A program made the position numbers and the translations under genes. This document shows positions 1 to 8,279 of a stretch of 64,000 nt of DNA, piece by piece. The stretch comes from Proteles cristata cristata (lineage: Eukaryota > Chordata > Mammalia > Carnivora > Hyaenidae), in contig JAESUZ010003506.1 in assembly GCA_017311185.1 (NCBI GenBank), positions 124,001-188,000 of the forward strand. The letters are read 5' to 3'. Every line of letters starts with the position of its first letter. Position 1 is the first letter of the stretch. Below the pieces are notes generated by a model, which was not told where the DNA came from, searched no databases, and was given only the letters and a program-made list of their open reading frames with translations.

Positions 1-477
1 TCTGTGCTGAATAATTGAACAAACCAGGGATCTGTCCTCAGAGAGCTGATTCTTTTAAGTGAAGCTGGCATGCACAAATGTGCAAAAGCATCTAGTCACA
101 TCAGTAGCCAAGACAATAAGCATATAAGACTCAATATCTTCAGACTGCCTGTAGCAGCATTGGGGATTATCAGGTGGCTGGAGTGGGGATTGAAAGGCAA
201 TAAATGAGTAGTAGTGGGTGTCAGGATAAAGTGCGGAACTTTCTTTGGTTATACTTCCTCGAAGAAGTGTGACTTTGGGAGTTGTTTGAACCATAAGAGG
301 CAAAAGACAATGAGGCATTGGCTTTTCCCTGAGAAAAAACAAAGATTTAAGATTTAAACATCTTGCAGGTAGGTAAGCCATTAGGACTCAGTTCAGAACA
401 TTGAAACATTTTATTCCTGTGACCCAGGAGACATCTTGTCAGATGCTATTGGGAGATGGGATATGTGTTACTTAGTA
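1..477. other. Upstream intergenic DNA, nothing recognised
   Basis: No exon-like, RNA-like or clear repeat structure was seen. A 108-codon minus-strand reading frame at 55-381 has no recognisable domain and is treated as chance. Confidence 0.5.
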
Positions 478-735
478 GCATTCATATAGCACAGTGTGTA
501 AGAGTATAGGCTCTAGAGTCAATGTGTTTGGTTTACATCTGGGCTCCACTACTGACTAGCCATGTGACTTCAGGCAATTTACTTAAACACCATGGCTCAG
601 TTCCATCATCTGTAAAATAAGGACAGAAATAGTCTCTACCTCATCTAGTGTTTGAGAGGATTAAGAGATAATATATGTAAAAGGATTAGAACAGTGCCTG
701 GCACTGAGTTAGCACTTTATAAGTGTTTATTATTA
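478..735 (+). repeat. MIR SINE (near full length)
   Basis: This stretch follows the MIR plan in order: a tRNA-like 'ctctagagtcaatgtg' head, 'ctgactagccatgtgact', 'catctgtaaaataagg' and the tail 'acagtgcctggcactgag'. It is one of the better-preserved ancient MIR copies in the window. Confidence 0.85.
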
Positions 736-818
736 ACTAATGAGTGGTCTTCAGATCCTGAGAAATATATTGGTGGTTAGAGTACTTCAGTGTGAGTTTG
801 GCAGCATTTATGTTCCAA

Positions 819-931
819 GATTTGCAGATTTTTTTTTTTTTTAAGTAGGCATCACACTGAATGTATGCCTTGAGTCACTTACATCAAGGGTCATATACTC
901 TACTGACTAAGCCAGCCAGGTGCCCCCTTGG
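819..931 (-). repeat. Truncated SINEC element
   Basis: A T-run followed by a shortened body ends at 'gactaagccagccaggtgcccc', the reverse complement of the carnivore SINE head. It is flanked by a 16-bp target-site duplication, agcatttatgttccaa at 803-818 and agcatttatattccaa at 932-947, with one mismatch. This is an older copy that has lost much of its body. Confidence 0.75.
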
Positions 932-1399
932 AGCATTTATATTCCAAACCATCTCATGGAGTTGTTAGCTCCTCAGCAGCGGCTGTGGTAGAAGTGGTGA
1001 TAACATCTGGTTAAAAGAGATGGAAGAACTTTCTATCAACTAAGATTGTCCAAGAGATGAATGGCCTGTCTTAAGAGAGAAGAACCTCTCCATTGTTGTG
1101 GGTGTTAGAGTTGAGACTGGATTTGGTGGGGATGTTGCAGAAGGGAATGAAGGATAGAAGTGGGGTTTTGCTATACCAAAAATTCTGATTTTATTGATAC
1201 TTGTCAGCAGAAAAGTTGGCTATGGGATGTGGAGACTGCTATTTGAAATATGGGGGACTTGTTTACTTTTTAAAATTGTGAGCAGAGTCAGGCAATCACT
1301 TCACTCAGAACACTAACTGCCATGGATGGAGCTGGGATCAAATGCCATATTCCAGAAATCTCTCAGAAGTACGTTTGGGACTAAAGCGACAAGGGTTTT

Positions 1400-1555
1400 G
1401 GTTTCTGCCTTGCCAGCAATTAGCTATATAATCTTGGGCATGTTGCTCCCATTCTCTGGGCCTCAGTTTCCTAACCTAGAGCATAAGTGTTTAGACTAGA
1501 TTTTCTCTGAGGTCTTATGAAGTATTGCCTTCTGTGGTTGGAAGATATGATTCTC
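1400..1555 (+). repeat. MIR fragment
   Basis: The MIR core is visible: 'cagcaattagctatataatcttgggca', then 'gggcctcagtttcct'. Both ends are degraded. Confidence 0.55.
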
Positions 1556-1589
1556 TGAGTGGAAACAAGTGGATGAAGAAGACACTCAT

Positions 1590-2110
1590 GCATTCAGCAA
1601 ATGTTTAATAAGCACTCATTTGCTAAGTGTTAGGTACTGTGCTAGGTATGGGGGAGAAAGCAGTGAACAAGACAGGCATGGTCTCTGCCTGCTTAGCTCC
1701 ACAATCCAGTGCAGGATACAAACAAGAAAAAAAAATTACAATACAGTTTAATAAGTATTCCAAAAGGGGAAAACACAGGGCCCTGTGGGGGAAGAATATG
1801 ATCCAGAATAATTTTGAGGGAGAGCATCAGAGAAAGCCTTCCGGAGCAGGTGGCATGTGAACTGAGTTTTGAGGTGGGAGCTGGGGAAGGATAGCAACAT
1901 ATACATAATTCTTGAGGCAAGAGAACCTGATGGTTATGAGGACTATGGTCGGTTCTGTTTACCTGGAGAATGGAGAATGAGAGGGCATTGGTGAAAGTTG
2001 GTGTTAGAAAGACCAAAGAACACCAGACTGGCAAGAAATTGTATGGCATGCTACAAAATTTGCCTTAAAGGCAGTGCAGAGTTATGGAAGGCCTTTAAGC
2101 AGAGCAGTTA
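1590..2110 (-). repeat. Ancient L2-like repeat
   Basis: It starts with 'cattcagcaaatgttta' and continues through 'gctaagtgttaggtactgtgctaggtatggggg'-type sequence, the reverse complement of the L2 3' end. Further on come phrases such as 'agaaagccttccggagcaggtggcatgtgaactgag' found in long ancient mammalian repeats. Family naming is by memory. Related fossil sequence may continue in pieces to about 3530. Confidence 0.45.
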
Positions 2111-2413
2111 CATAAGTCAGGGTTCAGTAGCAGAAATTAAATCACTCTAGCTATTCTCAGTAGAAAGAGTCCTGATACAGAAAATGATGTGCTTCTAAAA
2201 TTGATGGAAGGGCTGGAGGGGCAATCTTTAGGCTAAGCTTCCAGGAATCACTCCCAGAATACAAGGGGAGCTATTTTCTGTGCCACCAGCAGGAAGGTGA
2301 GATATCAGGGGCTTTGGAAACATTCCACTTTACCTGAAGTCTAAGAATCTAGAATTTGCCATTGCCTTAACTATTGACTAGAGTATCATTATGCCTTCTA
2401 GATTCTCAGTGGC

Positions 2414-2437
2414 AAAAAAAAAAAAAAAAAAAAAAAA
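2414..2437. repeat. Poly-A tract
   Basis: A run of 24 A residues. No retrotransposon body or obvious target-site duplication was identified next to it. Confidence 0.8.
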
Positions 2438-3748
2438 TCCAATGCTCTGGCTTCCTAAATATACAAAGCCAATAACAACTGGGGCCTATGGAAAAATAAT
2501 ATGGTTGCAGAAAATCCTAAAATCTCCATAACTATGCTTGCCAATAGAAGCAGCAGAAATATGGCTTCTGCGTCATTACCTCCTTCCAAATATTGTGCAT
2601 GTGCATATGATTACCAGAAATAAATCACATCCAGAACGCTGGATGCAAAGGAGCCTGAGAAATGACAGGCTGTGGTAGGTTTTTGGTTTTGAGTTTTTCA
2701 GCAATATAGGAAGGCAGACTAGAAAGAGGATGGTATGGATCCTGAGCACCCAATCTATAGTATCCACCATAGGATTGATAAGAGCTGTACTGATTTTGAG
2801 AGAGATAATTTAGAAAGGAGAATAGAAGCTAAATTGGAGAGAGAGAGAGAGCAGCACAAGTAACCAAGTAATGGATAGAAATAGAATCCGAAATGATGAG
2901 GCACTGATAAAGATACTGGCAGCAGGGAAACAGAGGAAGGACACATGAGATATTAAAGAAGGGGAGAATCACCAAGACTTGGAGGACTGGTTGGCTGGAA
3001 GCAAGATGAGTGAGAGACAAGACTTATGTATGTATATCTCCCAGGTTTCTGGCAAGGAGACGTTCCTACGAGACAGGGAACTCAGGGAAAGAGGAAGCTG
3101 GCAGGGATGGGAGAAGATTATTTCAATTTTAGATATATTAAGTTTGACGTTCTTGTGAGATATTTGGGAGGATAAATCCAGAAAGCAGTTGGAAATTCAT
3201 CTCTGGAATTCAAGAGGACTACCTGGGACTCATCAGCAGAGTTGTAAGATCCAGTCAGGCAAGGGTTTTATTCCCCCTAGTGTCCAGTAACTTTGTTTAA
3301 AGGAGGTGTATCAGCGTGTAATGTAGGTAGTAGTTCAAGCTTCGGGAATGGATGGGTCCAACATTCAATGCAAGCATAGAATGAGAAGAAAAGTAGAATG
3401 AGATTAGAAAACCATGAGAAATCATGGCCTTAATGAATGAATGAAGAACCCAGGCAGGAAGTAAAGATTGTATAACTAGACCGATCATGTGGATAGTGTT
3501 TCCAAGGCAAAGGTTGCATTTCAGGAAGGAGAAAGGCATCAATGAAATCAAGAGGGAGAGAAGCCAGGAGAGATAAAGACGGAAAATTCACCATACCATT
3601 TAGTAACAAGTTGGTCATTTGTTTATATTCACAAGTTCTAGTTTCCTGTGATGTGATGGGAGTGAAAGCCAGGCTACAGTGGATTGAAGGGTCAATAGAA
3701 AATGAAGTGGAGATAGGATATGAATGCACTTTCAAAGTCAAGGAGAAC

Positions 3749-4043
3749 AAGAAAAAAATAGGTCTTGGCAGGGATTTGGAGAAAGAGGAACCCTCTTGCA
3801 CTGTTGGTAGGAATGCAAACTGGTGCAGCCAATATGGAAAACAGTATGGAGATTCCTCAAAAAGGTAAAAATAGAACTGCCCTATCATTCAGCAATTGCA
3901 CTAGGTATTTAACCAAAGAATACAAAAAAACTACTTCAAAGGGATACGTGCACCCCAATGTTTATAGCAGCATTATCTACAATAGCCAAATCATGGAAAC
4001 AGTTCAAGTGTCCATCAATTGATGAATGGATAAAGAAGAGGTG

Positions 4044-4090
<47 letters not shown>

Positions 4091-4493
4091 TATTACCCAG
4101 CCATATAATAAAATAAGGAAATCTTGCCATTTGAAATGACATGTATGGAGCTAGAGAGTATAATGCAAAGCAAAATAAGTCAGTCAGTGAAAGACAAATA
4201 CTGTTTGATTTCACTCATATGTGAAACTTAATGAAACAAATGAGCAAAGGTAACAAAAATCGAGAAAGAGAGGCAAAGCAAGAAACAGGCTCATAACTAT
4301 AGAGAATAAACTGATGGTCACCCGAGGGGAGGTGGGGGGATGGGTTAAATAGGTGATGGGAATTAAGGAGTTCTTTTGTTGTGATGAGCACCAGGTATTG
4401 CATGGAAGTGTTGAATCACTATATTATGCACCTGAAACTAATATTACACTGTAGGTTAACTAACTAGAATTCAAATAAAAACCTTTAAAAAAG
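3749..4493 (+). mobile_element. 5'-truncated L1 3' end with target-site duplication
   Basis: This is the end of carnivore L1 ORF2 and its 3' region in the sense orientation: 'ggaaccctcttgcactgttgg', 'tttatagcagcattatctac', 'ctgaaactaatattacactg', then an A-rich tail. A 10-bp duplication, caaggagaac, flanks it at 3739-3748 and 4494-4503. It carries an internal (AC)n array. The reading frames inside it are broken ORF2 remnants, not genes. Confidence 0.85.
4046..4087. repeat. (AC)21 microsatellite
   Basis: An uninterrupted AC dinucleotide run of about 42 bp inside the L1 3' end, at the position where other carnivore L1 copies in this window also carry CA/GT arrays (41470-41510 and 54626-54636). 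Confidence 0.95.
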
Positions 4494-4684
4494 CAAGGAG
4501 AACGATTCTGGTTGCTTACATTATGGTACTATTCTGATCACTAGTATCTGTCTCAACATAATCTAGCAGAGTGTCTTTTAAACTATTTTGGGATAACCTT
4601 CTATAAGAAATAAATTTTACATCACAATCTAGCACATTTATATTTATATATAAGTGAAAAGAAAGCTTCATTAAACCACAATAA

Positions 4685-5560
4685 TATGAACATATCATAT
4701 AAATGGAATCATACAAAAGCCTTTTGTGTCTGGCATTTTCTCTGAGCATAATATTTTCAAAGTTGATTTATGTAGTTACAGTAATAGTATTCCATTCTTT
4801 TTTGTGGGTGAATAATATTCCATCATATGGATATACCACATTTGTTTACCCATTCACCTTGATGGACATTTCAGTTTTTTCCATCTTTTTGCTATTGTGA
4901 ACAATGTGATTATGAACATTCATGTACAAGATTTTGTGTGGCCCTTTCTTTTTTTCATTTCTTTTAGGTATATACATAGAAGTAGAATTATTGGGTCAAA
5001 CTACTCCATGTTTAAATTTTTGAGGAATGACCAGACTGTTTCCCAAAGTGGCTTCATCATTTTACATTTTCACTAGCAGTGCTAAAAAGGTTCTGATTTC
5101 TCTATATCGTCCTCAATACTTGTTATAGTCTAGCTTTTTTATTGAAACCATTCTAGTGGATGTAAATTGGTATATTACTACAAATAATTCTGTAGTAAAT
5201 ATCCTGCATTTGAGCTCCCTGCATTTGATTTGAATTCTCCTGGTGGCTAATATGTTGAGCATCATTCCATGTGCTTATTGACTATTTCTTTGGAAAAATG
5301 TTATTCAGAACCTTAGCTAATTTTTTAAGTGGGTTATTCTTTTTATCATTGACTTGACTTGATCTCTTTATATATTCTAGGTACAAGTCTCTTATCAGAT
5401 ATATAATTTCCAAATATTTTCTTCCATTCTGTGGGTTGTCTTTTTATACACCTGATAGTAGCTTTTGAAGCACAGAAGTTTTTTAATATTGATGAAGTCC
5501 AATTTATCTATTGTGTTGTTGTTGCTTGTGTTTTTAATGTCATATCTAAGAAAACATTGA
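4685..5560 (-). mobile_element. Old L1 fragment, antisense
   Basis: The 'acatatcatataaatggaatc', 'aataatattccatcatatgg' and 'ttgggtcaaactactcc' series is the reverse complement of a mammalian L1 3' half, but far more diverged than the carnivore-specific copies. No reading frame survives. Confidence 0.7.
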
Positions 5561-6280
5561 CAAATTCAAGGTCACAAAGATTACTCCTATTGCCTCCATT
5601 TTGTTAAACTTTGCCACAATATCATTAATACATCTAAGTACTTAATAGTGATTCCTAATATCATCGAGTATCCAGTCTGTTCAAATTTCCGATGGTTTCA
5701 TGTCACAAATGTGTGTGTATGCACAGAAATCAGAACACACACACACACACACACACACACACATTTCACCTGAGTCATACTTTTTTCTTCCTATTTATTT
5801 GCTAAAATTTCAGGTTGTTGGTCCTGTATTTTTTTAGTGTGTACTTCCACTTTACAGTTTAATATGTTTTTTATGTCCTCTGTGTGTTTTATAAATTGCT
5901 AATTGGATGTAGAAGCTTGATCTGATTCAGGGTTTTGTGTTGTTTGATTTGACATGCATCATTCATAGGTGATGTTATAAGCCAAAACCTTTGAAGTGGG
6001 GACTTCTTTGGGTTTTATTCTATCTTGTAGGGCTAAGGACCATTTTGTTTATAGCCTGAATTCATTCAGAATATCCAGTCATCTAGTTAAGATATGTGGC
6101 TGTTCTAGCCTCAACAATTTCTAGAGAATAGATAGCAATATTCATTCCTCTTAGAGTCTATAGTATTCTAAGAGTTCCAGAATTTAATTTGTTTTATTCC
6201 TGTCTAATCTAGTTCCTGCCCCCCTCCACCAATATCTATCTATTCACTTTTACAGTCTTTGGATGAAAGAGGAAGAAGGG
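5560..6280. other. Degenerate repeat-like AT-rich DNA with (AC)n
   Basis: Contains an (AC)n microsatellite at about 5734-5762 and T-rich sequence resembling an old L1 3' region. No gene structure is visible. Confidence 0.4.
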
Positions 6281-6919
6281 CTTTCAGAGATCTGTATAAG
6301 GGAGTCCTTGGTTCTTGAGGGCCCAGGAGCCTGCTGAAATTGAAATTGCATGTATTTTTCTGAGGTGAGGGTTCAGAGGTTTCACTGAATTTTCAGATAG
6401 GTCTAAGTCCTCATGTGACAGAAGGGAGATGGAGGCCAAGAGAGGGGAAAGGAAAGGAGTGACCCAAAAGTCAGAAAGTAAGATTGAATTTGGGCTGGGA
6501 GTAAATCTGAAACCTTTCTGTCTCCAGCACAGTGTGGGTTTTTTTTGTTGTTGTTGTTTTCCCCTAGCTCCAGATATCGGGTCAGGAACGCAGAGCAGGA
6601 GGGCAATGATTACAAATATATTCCAAGTTTTGTAGAAGCTTTTCCACTGCAAAGTTGGCTTCTCTTCATAGTACTCAGCTGCAAACAGTCTAAAGAAACC
6701 ATAAACAGGAAGGGAAATAGACCTGTGAATGGAGGAATAGCAGTGTGTATTTGTAGTGTGTGCTTGTAGTTCTATACACAGCACTGATTTTTTAAAATAT
6801 GTACTACTAATTAAGAGTTGTCTATAAATACTTAAAGCAGTGGCCGAAGACACCTTTGCTTCCTTCTTGGCCCAGAATCCAAAAAATGTGGCTGCCAAGG
6901 CATGCCTCCTCCCCAACTA

Positions 6920-7150
6920 TCTCTTTTTTTCCATTCCTTTTCCTTCTTCAACCTTTTCCCCCTTACTTTCCATCACCCTTCTCTTTCTTCATCTTATCCT
7001 CGATCTTTTCTCCCTCCTCTTTCCTTCTCTTTTCCCCTGCTTCCTAAAGTCCTCCCCTTATTCCTCTTTCCCTTCCTTCCTGCCATAACCTCTTCCTTCC
7101 TCCCACTTCTGTGTACTCCCTTCACTCTCTCTCCCTACATCCCCCTCAGC
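6920..7150. repeat. Pyrimidine-rich low-complexity tract
   Basis: Almost pure C/T with blocks such as ttcctcc and ctctttcc, lying directly upstream of the CpG-rich ARHGEF9 promoter. The several overlapping reading frames through it (leucine, serine, phenylalanine and proline rich) are composition artefacts. Confidence 0.7.
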
Positions 7151-7245
7151 GCACCCTCAACAAACTCCCCACCCCCACACCGGTACCCGTGGCCTTTGGC
7201 TCTAGCTAGAGGGACGGGGTTGGGTGGGGGGAGCTTGGGCCCTCT

Positions 7246-7396
7246 GATTGGCTACAGTGTCTAGCACGCCAGCTGAAGTCCCGCCCCACCCAGCTAGTAA
7301 ATGCGCGGCTGTAGCACCTGCTATTGGCCGGCAGGACTGTCAGCAACACGGGTCGTGCCTCACGCAGGCGCCCACAGTAGCTAGGTGAATAAAAAG
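7246..7396 (+). promoter_or_regulatory. ARHGEF9: Core promoter elements of ARHGEF9 (CCAAT, GC and TATA-like)
   Basis: Two inverted CCAAT boxes (ATTGG) lie at 7247-7251 and 7323-7327, a GC box CCCGCCCC at 7280-7287 and a TATA-like ATAAAAAG at 7389-7396. The spacing would put transcription initiation near 7415-7425. The assignment to ARHGEF9 rests on the downstream exon with its verified splice junction. The exact start site is inferred. Confidence 0.6.
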
Positions 7397-7456
7397 GCCG
7401 CCTACCGCCTGGGGGGTGGGGAGAGAGAGGGAGAGAACCAGCAAGGGAGGATTTAA

Positions 7457-7507
7457 ATGAAAGGCTGGCAGCCGGGACCCCCGCGGAGAGAGCGACAAGC
7501 TGGCTAG
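7457..7507 (+). other. Upstream ORF of 16 codons
   Basis: The first ATG after the inferred transcription start. It encodes M-K-G-W-Q-P-G-P-P-R-R and then a basic end, stopping at TAG. The context has A at -3. No domain is expected. It probably acts, if at all, as a scanning obstacle. Confidence 0.4.
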
Positions 7508-7698
7508 AAAAGCGAGCAAGCTAGGAAAGCGAGCGATATAGAGGGAGTACGGGGAGACCGAGACTGACTTATAGCCAGGCAGGTGGACAGACGAACGCCC
7601 GGACAGAACGATCAGGCGCCGGAGAACCTTGCACTGGTTCCTCCCGCGTTTCCCTTTGAAAGCCAGGATTTTGCCTTTTCCTTGACGCCTGAGAGAGA

Positions 7699-7731
7699 AT
7701 GCTGGACTCTGCCGACTTCAGCGTGAGCTAA
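7699..7731 (+). other. Upstream ATG: 10-codon ORF, or N-terminus of a spliced 71-aa ORF
   Basis: The ATG has A at -3 (agaATGC). Unspliced, it reads MLDSADFSVS and stops at TAA 7729-7731. The eighth codon (AGC, ending 7722) is followed by GTGAGC, a usable 5' splice site. If that splices to 7882, the frame runs on without a stop into the small membrane ORF, giving 71 residues. Splicing here is inferred from motifs only. Confidence 0.45.
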
Positions 7732-7881
7732 AATTTCTCAGCTAGGGAGGAAAGATCAGCTCAATCCTGAGAAGGGGGAAAGCAGTCTCCCCTGTCCCCA
7801 TCCCCTCCCCCACCCCATACCAAACTCGGGCGCCAGACCCAGCCCTTCCCCAACCATCCGACTTCCTCCTCTTCTTTTTAG
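7723..7881 (+). other. ARHGEF9: Candidate 159-nt 5'UTR intron
   Basis: The donor is AGC|GTGAGC at 7723. The acceptor is a long pyrimidine tract ending cttctttttag at 7881, followed by C-ATGG. The segment is C-rich, contains in-frame stops (TAA at 7729 and TAG at 7879-7881) and is exactly the piece whose removal fuses two open stretches in the same frame. Against it: the donor has C at -1, and retention would still leave a shorter ORF. Confidence 0.45.
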
Positions 7882-7893
7882 CATGGTGGCTGT

Positions 7894-8073
7894 ATGGACA
7901 GTCTGACAGAACAGAGACTGACATCTCCCAATCTGCCGGCCCCCCACTTGGAACACTACAGTGTTCTGCATTGCACCATGACCCTGGATGTGCAAACCGT
8001 AGTTGTTTTTGCCGTGATTGTAGTCCTCCTGCTTGTCAATGTCATACTCATGTTTTTCCTGGGAACGCGCTGA
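7894..8073 (+). CDS. Small tail-anchored membrane protein in the ARHGEF9 leader (59 aa; 71 aa if spliced)
   Basis: An intact 59-codon frame from ATG 7894 to TGA 8071-8073. The first 28 residues are polar and include SLTEQRL and LPAPHLEHYS. Residues 29-34 read MTLDVQ, then residues 35-57 are almost purely V, I, L, F, M and A with one Asn (residue 49), and the chain ends Gly-Thr-Arg. That is the shape of a single-pass, C-terminally anchored microprotein. The internal ATG at 7978 has a good context (caccATGa) and would give a 31-residue membrane peptide alone. The ATG at 7894 has a weak -3 (T), whereas the spliced start at 7699 has A at -3, so the 71-residue form may be the main product. I do not recognise the family. 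Wrong if sequence comparison shows no coding constraint. Confidence 0.6.
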   Translation: MDSLTEQRLTSPNLPAPHLEHYSVLHCTMTLDVQTVVVFAVIVVLLLVNVILMFFLGTR

Positions 8074-8236
8074 ATGGAGTCCAGCTTCCTGAGCTGTTGC
8101 GAACTCTCGCTTTGATTTCATCCCGAGAACTACCGAGAAAAAAGAGAGAGACGGACAGACAGACAGAGACAGGGAAAGGAAGGGAGAGAAAGACCAAGCT
8201 TTCTTACTCAGGGGGGAAAACGTTTTGAGCTTCAAC

Positions 8237-8251
8237 ATGGCCTCGCTGTGA
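8237..8251 (+). promoter_or_regulatory. ARHGEF9: Four-codon upstream ORF (MASL) just before the ARHGEF9 start
   Basis: ATG at 8237 sits in a strong context (A at -3, G at +4) and stops at TGA 8249-8251. The next ATGs follow at 8253 (out of frame) and 8257 (collybistin). This stop-then-restart layout suggests that collybistin translation depends on leaky scanning or very short-range reinitiation. Confidence 0.5.
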
Positions 8252-8256
8252 TATGT

Positions 8257-8265
8257 ATGACGTTG
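8257..8265 (+). CDS. ARHGEF9: ARHGEF9 (collybistin) coding start, exon 1 part
   Basis: ATG-ACG-TTG encodes M-T-L and is followed by the donor GTATAT. Exon 2 begins CTG-ATC-ACT (L-I-T) after a normal cctaag acceptor, so the join gives MTLLITGDS, the N-terminus I know for the canonical human protein. The start context is weak (T at -3). An overlapping ATG four bases upstream reads out of frame and, after splicing, stops inside exon 2. Confidence 0.8.
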
Positions 8266-8279
8266 GTATATTCTCTCTC

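Larger units (their letters stand above)
7180..7640. promoter_or_regulatory. ARHGEF9: CpG-island-like region over the ARHGEF9 5' end
   Basis: This is the only non-SINE stretch with dense CpG, including 'cgcaggcgccc', 'ggccgcctaccgcc', 'acccccgcgg' and 'gacgaacgcccgg'. It overlaps the core promoter and the first part of exon 1. Tandem imperfect units 'gctagaaaagcgagcaa' and 'gctaggaaagcgagcga' sit at about 7503-7536. CpG density was judged by eye, not computed. Confidence 0.7.
7420..8265 (+). other. ARHGEF9: ARHGEF9 exon 1 (long 5' leader plus first three codons)
   Basis: The 3' end is fixed by ATG-ACG-TTG at 8257-8265 followed by a GTATAT donor; joined to exon 2 this reproduces the known collybistin N-terminus MTL-LITGDS in frame. 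The 5' end is inferred from the TATA-like box. The leader is about 840 nt and carries several upstream ATGs: a 16-codon frame at 7457-7507, ATG 7699, ATG 7883, the 59-codon frame at 7894 and the 4-codon MASL frame at 8237-8251. It may contain its own 159-nt intron (7723-7881). A leader this rich in upstream frames suggests strong translational control of collybistin. Confidence 0.75.

Noticed and set aside
55..381. 108-codon minus-strand frame near the window start
   Set aside because: No domain, no splice or promoter context, no coding-like composition.
7978..7986. ATG-ACC-CTG (M-T-L) in a good context as the collybistin start
   Set aside because: It matches the known first three residues, but the next bases GATGTG are not a splice donor. 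ATG-ACG-TTG at 8257 also gives M-T-L and is followed directly by GTATAT in the right phase for exon 2.
7756..8238. 160-codon minus-strand frame across exon 1
   Set aside because: It is antisense to the leader, low-complexity in its N-terminal part, and better explained as a shadow of the sense-strand ORF and GA-rich leader.
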